Shown here: one piece after another, positions 12,947 to 12,960 of the stretch
Numbering within the stretch: position 1 is the stretch's first letter
Layout: the number at the start of each line of letters is the position of its first letter
NCBI GenBank assembly: GCA_964576075.1
Contig: CAZNTX010000099.1
Location: 1 to 12,960, forward strand
Direction of reading: 5' to 3'
From: Thermohalobaculum sp964576075
Lineage (GTDB): Bacteria; Pseudomonadota; Alphaproteobacteria; Rhodobacterales; Rhodobacteraceae
Length of the DNA: 12,960 bases
Notes under the pieces: generated by a model
Databases searched by the model: none
What the model saw: only the letters and a program-made list of their open reading frames with translations
What the model was told of the DNA's origin: nothing
Program-made: the position numbers and the translations under genes

Positions 12947-12960
12947 CCGCCGTCCCCCAC

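Overview
The window is a very GC-rich bacterial chromosome segment containing one 100-N assembly gap. Several signs point to an alphaproteobacterium of the Rhodobacterales (Rhodobacteraceae/Paracoccaceae) type: the extreme GC content, a VPLPA-type C-terminal sorting signal, a LysR regulator of the LsrB/VtlR type, a class II DAHP synthase, a GbdR/CdhR-like AraC regulator and a non-pyrrolysine MttB-family methyltransferase. The genus cannot be named from sequence alone. There are no tRNA or rRNA genes, IS elements or CRISPR arrays; this looks like ordinary chromosome with several small regulatory modules.

Left part (1-3784). A minus-strand pair encodes an acyl-CoA dehydrogenase and, overlapping by one base, a small VOC/glyoxalase-like protein. 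Upstream of it lies a minus-strand gene for an exported VPLPA-CTERM protein, frameshifted by an exact 10-bp tandem duplication. Next come a minus-strand SDR oxidoreductase and a divergent HxlR-type repressor that share an AT-richer regulatory region. A strong hairpin closes the convergent junction at 3760-3783.

Middle (3785-7167). A secreted protein of unknown function (minus) is divergent from an LsrB/VtlR-like LysR regulator (plus). Directly after the regulator, 5633-5776 holds a 15-bp palindrome, a nested stem with a GNRA tetraloop, and a terminator hairpin with eight T. This looks like a small RNA gene, and adjacency of this regulator family to AbcR-type sRNAs is known in Rhizobiales. It is the most interesting candidate system in the window. 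Then comes a Tat-exported MsrP molybdo-reductase (minus) with no msrQ directly 3', followed by the assembly gap.

Right part (7168-12960). serB and aroG form a tightly coupled minus-strand pair for serine and aromatic amino acid synthesis. Divergent from aroG is a plus-strand set: a GATase1-AraC regulator of the GbdR/CdhR kind, a hot-dog thioesterase 7 bp downstream, and, after a hairpin-rich 258-bp spacer, an MttB-family methyltransferase. By context this set is likely for catabolism of a quaternary amine (carnitine, glycine betaine or a relative). The corrinoid protein and reactivation factor expected to partner the methyltransferase are not in the window.
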